Made by a program: the position numbers and the translations under genes. Positions 58,690 to 64,000 of a DNA stretch of 64,000 bases are shown here, piece after piece. The stretch is from NCBI GenBank assembly GCA_003988855.1, contig QYAI01000064.1, forward strand, positions 124,001 through 188,000, read 5' to 3'. Source of the DNA: Arachnopeziza araneosa. Lineage: Eukaryota; Ascomycota; Leotiomycetes; Helotiales; Arachnopezizaceae. Under the pieces are notes generated by a model. The model ran no database searches and was not told where the DNA came from. It saw only the letters and a list, made by a program, of their open reading frames with translations. Positions within the stretch are counted from its first letter, which is position 1. Every line of letters starts with the position of its first letter.

Positions 58690-60408
58690 AAGCTGTAGGT
58701 GGGCTGATATTGTAAAAAAGTTATATTGATCCGCTATTTAACTTGTCTTGGACGTATATCTGAATGTCGTCATGAGTCAGATCCTGTAGTCGTAGTTGAG
58801 GTAAACCCGAAAACAAGATTTTGAATACTGGTAGTGGTCGACTTGACATACAGATCTTCACGAACGGTGATGTTGATATAGTGGAGAAAAATTCTGCGAT
58901 ATCATAATATTCGCCATCATATTCATTCAAACCATCAATAAAGAAGCAGAACCGAATTGCTCTGATGATTAAGCAATCAGCAGTTCAAAGCAATTCTTTA
59001 GCCTCGAGAGTGTCCATTTTGCGTGAGAATCACTCATGGGCACATCGTGTCTTGCGTGCTGAAGTTGATCTTCCCGCCCAGCCCGCAAGACTATAGGCAT
59101 AAGATGTTGATGGCGTTTCAAAATATCCCATAGCAGTGATCGAAACAAGCCTTCCTGAGATCGCTGGTCCGCGTTTCCACTATTCCAGAAGAAAAACCCG
59201 GGCGATTCAACAGGGGATCCACGAGACCATTCAGCAAGATGGGTCCTTGTCTGTTGATGGCCGACAATAAACTTCATAAGAGTCGATTTTCCGGAGCCCG
59301 CTTTGCCACTTATCCAGTATATACCATTTCCAGAAGTCAACCACTCCTAGAAATTGCTCCAGGGTCTAAATTTGTCGTCCCTACTTGATTCACTGAAGAT
59401 CCACTCAAATGTGCACCTGTGCTCCTCTTTGATGGTATCATGTCGAACCTCCATCGTATCAAAGCTTAGGGTCTGGAGAGTATTGAGCTGGACCTTGCGA
59501 ATTATACTTTGTTCAGAACGTTGCTGAGATTGCGAAGAGAACATCCGGCGAGTTTTCTCATGTTCCATTCCTTCAGTTTCGCGGTTAGCTTCGAATTCAT
59601 CTCGGATTCTTTTGCGCGTGTTGATATGCTCAGACTTGTAGGAACTGTCGAGACTCAAAAATTCAGCTCTTATGGCCTCTAGAGTTTGGCGGTACTCAAG
59701 ATGTGTTTCTCCCTGTGCCTGATCAAGTCTCAACCTTCGCAACCGATCTTCCAATTCGGCTTGTGAGAGATTTGAAAGAACCTGCCGTAAAGCTTCGTCT
59801 ATGTTTTGAGTTCGAGAATCTATCTCTTGAATTCGAGCATCTGTGCTTTGGATTCGAGCATCTTGATCACCGACTTTCTCCCTATGCAGCCGACAATTAG
59901 CCCCTTAGTATATACAAAAGATTGATGCGACTCACTTCAAATATAAGAGAGTATGCGTATCAAGGTCTCTCTGATACGCCATTAGTTTCTCGCGCATTTC
60001 GTCAATCCTTTCTTTGGACCAAACGCTTTTCAGTGCTTGGCGGAAACTCTTCCATCTGGTAGGTGACACATCCTTAACCTTCAACTTTTCCAGGCGAGGC
60101 AGTAGCTCCTTGAAAACGTTCAGACAACCTTGACAAATCTCTTTGAGTATTTGATCACTTGACGTTACTGTTTGGGGCCCCAAGCCTCCTGGTGCCAGGC
60201 TGCCGGATTGCAAGGTAGTAACCATGTCATTAAGGCGCTTGGAAGCAGCTTCAATTTCAGCATTCTCAAGGAGTGCCCCGTGAATCGAGCTATGAAGTTC
60301 CCGGGTCTTGGATAGAATCTTAGTCCCAAAGTCGACAAACTGGACCGTGCCGTAGCCACACCTAGAGCCGTGACTGGGTCCATCATCTCGACCGATCGTT
60401 GTCTTCAA
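58690..60408 (-). pseudogene. NACHT NTPase (STAND/NLR-like) gene, disabled and cut
   Basis: Order on the minus strand: MDPVTALGVA at 60383, a frameshift, then VQFVDFGTKIL and a helical N-terminal domain to 59932; an intron to about 59880; a coiled-coil stretch with repeated DARIQ-type units; PWSNF, TAG, EWLTSG; the Walker A GKAGSGKST at 59307-59281; a TAA and a frameshift near 58975; Walker B FFIDGLNEYDG near 58925; and KICMSSRPLPVF to IYVQDKLNS, where it ends at about 58730. Both nonsense codons fit C to T (CAG, CAA). The following part of the protein is found at 52.9-53.2 kb. Fungal NACHT proteins act in non-self recognition and cell death. Confidence 0.85.
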
Positions 60409-61067
60409 ATGCGAGCTCTTGAGAGGGAGGTCTATTCACAATGCAACTCTGCTGCGGCATTCGATTTCAGTCCGACGGATGATTTTAGCAATGTGATGAG
60501 ATTTTCTGATGAGTTGTCACCGCGAGGCTGGACCTTGTGAGGCAGTGTGAGTTGGTTGTTACGGCGCTGGATGAAGACCACACATGCACTCTGCTGCGCG
60601 GGTGGAGAGTGGCTTGCAGAGCCCATCCTGATTCGATCGAGATGCTCGTCAGGCACAGAACCGCCCGACCTTGTCTTCATGGAGATACTTTGATCCAAGT
60701 CCTGCCGTGAGGAAGAGACTCATCCTTGATGCTTTGAATAGCACGAAGTCGTTGGGTCTGGTCTGGAGGGGAAATTTAGGTTACTATTACTGGAAGATAT
60801 CTTGAATACTTGAATAAAATTTGAGACAACATTAAGTTTGATTGTGAGAAGGAACTCACGAGTTGTCGTGGTTATCATGCCACTCCACAAAATACTCCAC
60901 CCACCCTCGGTAAACCCTTTTAGGATCAACAACATCATCATTTTTCCTTCCTTCAATATCCAATTTCTCAAATTTCAACGATTGCCTTTTCCCTAAACAA
61001 AGAACCATGACGGTAGATCCTCCATATCTCTCAATGCACAAAACAAAAACTTATAGTCACCTCACAG
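60409..61067. other. intergenic, nothing recognised
   Basis: Upstream of the dead NACHT gene and of the Rossmann-fold gene. A minus-strand 88-codon frame (60698-60432) has no motif. Confidence 0.4.
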
Positions 61068-62084
61068 ATGAAAATTACCTCCACCACACCCGCTGTTGCA
61101 TCTCCGCCCACACCCACACCCACCCCGCCCCCCAGCAAAGTAGACATTCTCATCCTCGGCGCGGGCTGGACATCCACCTTCTTGATCCCGCTCCTCCAAA
61201 GCCGCGGTATAACGCATGCCGCGACCAGCACCACCGGCCGCGGGAGCACCATCCCCTTTGTATTCTCACCCACCTCGCCTTCACTCATTCCGTACCTGCA
61301 TCTCCCCAGCGCCCTCACAATCCTGATTACCTTTCCTCTCGTCGGACCCAGCGCGTCAAGCCACCTCGTATCACTCTACACCCAAGCACACCCCCCATCC
61401 CCGGGCCAGGAGGCATACCACTTCATCCAGCTCGGCAGCACGGGGATCTGGTCTCTGCCTCTCCCAGAAAAAGAAATTTGGGTTACCCGCCATGGTAAGT
61501 ATGACGCGACGAATGACCGCGCTGAAGCGGAAGACGAACTACTCACCCTCGGCGGCTGTGTCCTGGATCTGGCGGGGTTGTGGGGTGGTGAGAGACACCC
61601 GAAACACTGGCTCGATCGCGTGGCTACGAGCAAGGAGGGAGTCAAGGGGAGGGGCAGTCTGCATCTAATTCATGGGGCCGATGTGGCAAAGGCGATTGTG
61701 GCGGTGCATGAGAAGTGGGAAAAGGGGAAGGGGGAGAGATTTGTAAGTTTTGTTTTTGTTTTCGATTTGTTTCGAAAGGGCAGGGAGGGTGTTGAGATGG
61801 GATGAATAATGTGGGGGCTGATACCAATGGTGTTGCAGATGTTGACGGATACGATGGTCTACGACTGGTGGCAGCTTATCCTTAGTTTTGCGGGGCAGGC
61901 TGAGGAGGAGAGTGGCAAGGAGGGGAAATACGAGAAGCAAATCCAATGGATAGGAGAATTGATGAATGCCAAGGAGACAGAAACGAGAGCTTTGCCTAGG
62001 AGTATGGAACAACTCGCACGATGTTACGACACGAGGGAATTTTGGAAATTGTTTGGAATCATGCCGAGTAGATATTTGATCTAA
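61068..62084 (+). CDS. NAD(P)-binding Rossmann-fold protein (atypical SDR/YeeZ-like)
   Basis: Two exons (61068-61742, 61839-62084) give 306 aa. After a Pro/Thr-rich N-terminus of ~22 residues comes VDILILGAGWTSTFL, a beta-alpha nucleotide-binding turn (GxGxxxx form). Further parts resemble the epimerase/atypical SDR proteins of the YeeZ group: LGSTGIW, RAEAEDELL, a LDLAGLWGG block, and HGADVAKAIVAVHE near the end of exon 1. There is no YxxxK catalytic pair at the usual place, so it is an atypical member. No signal peptide. It is likely cytosolic; the substrate is unknown. Confidence 0.82.
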
Positions 62085-62140
62085 TAATACTGATGGAAAT
62101 TATTGTACATTTATATTTATCAGGGAGCTGCTTGATCTAT

Positions 62141-62495
62141 CTATGTAGCACCAGCGCTCGTACCATCTTCTGGCCCTGGTAGTCCCTCATCGTCACCTGG
62201 CTCGCGATAGCTTCCTACAGGCTTGGCACCGCGAGTGCGATCTGAGATGACATTGTTCTTATCGATGGCTTCCTTATCATCTCTCTCTGAAAGGGTTTGT
62301 TAGCAGGAGTTTCCTCCATCGCTTGGAATGGTGTGATGAATGGAAAAGAAACGTACCAAGTTGCTCATCGCTATCTGAGGTTCGGGTGTCAATTCCGTCC
62401 TCGATACCTGCATCATCTGCCCGGACGGGGATGGGTTCTTGTTTGCCGGAGACGTAGGTATCGTCATTGATAGTGCCATCAGGAATGTCAGACAT
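62141..62495 (-). CDS. small acidic protein, 94 aa, conserved in fungi
   Basis: Two exons (62495-62357, 62286-62141) join in frame. The protein is acidic with MSDIPDGTINDDTY at the start and REPGDDEGLPGPEDG near the end, no hydrophobic segment, and probably is disordered. From memory it resembles small fungal proteins annotated with a histone-chaperone CHZ-type motif; that cannot be confirmed here. It lies convergent to the Rossmann-fold gene, only about 57 bp from its stop codon. Confidence 0.72.
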
Positions 62496-63276
62496 TTTGG
62501 AGAGTTGATTGTATAGAGTGTATCTGTGTAGGAATAGAGCTTTATAGATATCTGAGCATTAATGGCCTCCCAAGAAAGGATTTATACACATGAAAAGTAC
62601 TCTAAGCTCTCAAATGAGATCCTGCAAATGGCCAATTCTATCCATTGTCTCGATGTCATGACAAGTCCCTTCCATCGCACCTATGATCTCTAGTCGTCGA
62701 ATCAACTCAAGTTGTTCCTGACTAACACGCAACCATCCTTTCAATGGATGGAGATCAATGCAAGAGCAAGAAGCTGAAGTCATGAGCGGGTAGACCCGCA
62801 TCTTAGACGTCAACACTCCACACTAAAATTAGCGCGTGTTACTCAGGTACGAGCGAGGAGGAATGGTAAGAAAGATGATTAATACTGTCATCTCACGCTC
62901 GTACTCGTGCTCGTATTTGTATTCGGATTGCTGCGAAATGCAACAACTCAGAGAGCAAATGTTTATGATTGGGAGAAGTAGGAAGATGGAGCACGCTATA
63001 GGGAAGCCAAGAGATCAGGGGAGAGGAAAGGACTGTGAGAAGACCGTGCATAATTAACTTTGTTATTCGTTTGATGAGTCATACCTTTCCAGAGTGAGTT
63101 TGGTGTTCGGCACACATCAATGGCGTTGTGATATACATTGAGACTCGTCATTCCCACGTGAGCACTTTGAGCTACCGCGTTTCCTTCGCCTGTGATGGTC
63201 TTACACATTGATACATGCTGTACAAAGCGTTCCTGACATCGGTGGCGTCTGGAACAAAAAGTCTGAAGTAGAAGTT
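62496..63276. other. intergenic, one doubtful 63-aa ORF
   Basis: A minus-strand ATG frame ending at 62610 (63 codons) is open but unrecognised. No other feature is supported. Confidence 0.4.
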
Positions 63277-64000
63277 CTAGGCAGACACTTTGACGCCAGT
63301 CGGGGCCACCGGTTCGTAAATCCGGGGGATCAATCCTTCAGCCATTTCAATAGCTCCATCCATGCTGTCCTTGTTGAACAGGAAAAGTCCTTGAATCGCT
63401 GCCGTGCTCGTTCGTAGCTTCGGCTTCGTTTCTCCCGTAGCATCAGAGATCAAATCTAGATCCTCTAGTCTCTGTAGGAAACGCTGTCTACCAGTGCCGT
63501 CCTTGTCAATGTCCCCATAGAACCGATCCCACATCTTCTCGGCCTGATGACGTGAAGCCTCTGCCAACCGGACTGTCAAATCGACTCGTCCAGGTCGAAT
63601 CAAAGCTTCGTCCAGACGGTCGATATGGTTCGTGGTCAAAAAAGTGATCCGCTCTTCCCCAGCAGCTACCCCATCCATGGCGTTCAATAATCCTGAGAAT
63701 GTGACCGTCTTCCCACTATATCCATCTGGACTTCGCTGTGTTCGATTTATGAACGCCGCATCTGCATCTTCCAATAGGAGAATTGTCTTCGGGGGAAGCT
63801 TGATGAGCATAGCTGCCAATTTATCATCCGTGAAGCCTGTTTCGTTCAGATTGATCATCGCAACGCCAAAGTTTAAATCTCCTGCCAATGCTTGAATAAA
63901 AGAACTTTTACCACTCCCCGGTGGACCATATAGGAGGTAACCTCTTCTGTATGGTATTCCACGATCCACATACCACTTTTGTCGCGCCAGAAAGTCCTTT
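63277..64000 (-). CDS. bcs1: BCS1-like AAA ATPase, 3' part only
   Basis: The minus-strand frame enters from the right edge, so the start is missing. About 240 residues are visible. They contain the AAA core: RGIPYRRGYLLYGPPGSGKS (Walker A), TILLLEDADAAF (Walker B), TTNHIDRLDEALIRPGRVD (sensor 1 and the second region of homology with Arg finger), then a C-terminal helical lid. The BCS1-type LLEDADAAF and RPGRVD are diagnostic. In yeast, Bcs1 in the mitochondrial inner membrane translocates the Rieske protein into complex III. Fungal genomes hold many Bcs1-like paralogs, so true orthology needs the missing N-terminal half. Confidence 0.88.
   Translation of the reverse strand, partial: KDFLARQKWYVDRGIPYRRGYLLYGPPGSGKSSFIQALAGDLNFGVAMINLNETGFTDDKLAAMLIKLPPKTILLLEDADAAFINRTQRSPDGYSGKTVTFSGLLNAMDGVAAGEERITFLTTNHIDRLDEALIRPGRVDLTVRLAEASRHQAEKMWDRFYGDIDKDGTGRQRFLQRLEDLDLISDATGETKPKLRTSTAAIQGLFLFNKDSMDGAIEMAEGLIPRIYEPVAPTGVKVSA

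Noticed and set aside
1..64000. CRISPR arrays, bacterial operons or ribosome binding sites
   Set aside because: No regular direct-repeat/spacer array; the gene structure is eukaryotic with spliceosomal introns.

Overview
The window is nuclear DNA of a filamentous ascomycete. The evidence is short spliceosomal introns (about 45-160 nt, GTAAGT-type donors, CTAAC/CTGAC-type branch sites), CT-rich leaders, and fungus-restricted families: psi-factor oxygenase, HET, NACHT and ankyrin STAND proteins, DUF6594, a Spherulin-like cupin and a fungal HAK K+ transporter. The family mix would fit Leotiomycetes, but that is inference. Most genes were rebuilt by joining exons at frame-consistent splice sites.

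Layout. 1.2-5.5 kb: a secreted S10 serine carboxypeptidase and a heme-thiolate (chloroperoxidase-type) peroxidase. 6.0-13.2 kb: a divergent pair of large orphan proteins, 566 aa on minus and 1224 aa on plus, sharing a 1.5 kb upstream region. 14.9-16.7 kb: an F-box/LRR-like protein. 17.6-21.5 kb: a bifunctional fatty-acid dioxygenase/P450 of the Ppo family. 23.2-25.8 kb: a DUF2235 alpha/beta-hydrolase and a secreted cupin. 26.6-30.0 kb: decayed HET and ankyrin genes. 30.4-32.0 kb: a CorA-like two-helix membrane protein. 33.3-40.2 kb: a HAK potassium transporter and a CAX-type Ca2+/H+ exchanger. 42.6-48.1 kb: a J-domain protein with a C-terminal zinc cluster, a BTB protein, and a single-pass wall-sensor-like membrane protein. 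48.6-60.4 kb: a graveyard of F-box, ankyrin, HET and NACHT genes with a solo LTR and a pogo/Fot1 remnant, in which two small genes (DUF6594 and a 151-aa orphan) still have intact frames. 61.1-64.0 kb: a Rossmann-fold NAD(P)-binding protein, a 94-aa acidic protein, and the 3' part of a BCS1-type AAA ATPase running off the right edge.

The points I would look at first are the divergent orphan pair at 6-13 kb, whose minus member distantly resembles P-47/TULIP proteins, and the 51.3-60.4 kb STAND locus. There a NACHT gene appears split by about 5.5 kb of other material and an ankyrin gene is fused to an inverted NACHT fragment. Several stop codons in the dead genes are TGG to TGA/TAG or CAG/CGA to TAG/TGA, compatible with RIP-type C-to-T mutation. 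No operons are expected in this kind of genome. The only shared regulation suggested by layout is from divergent promoters.
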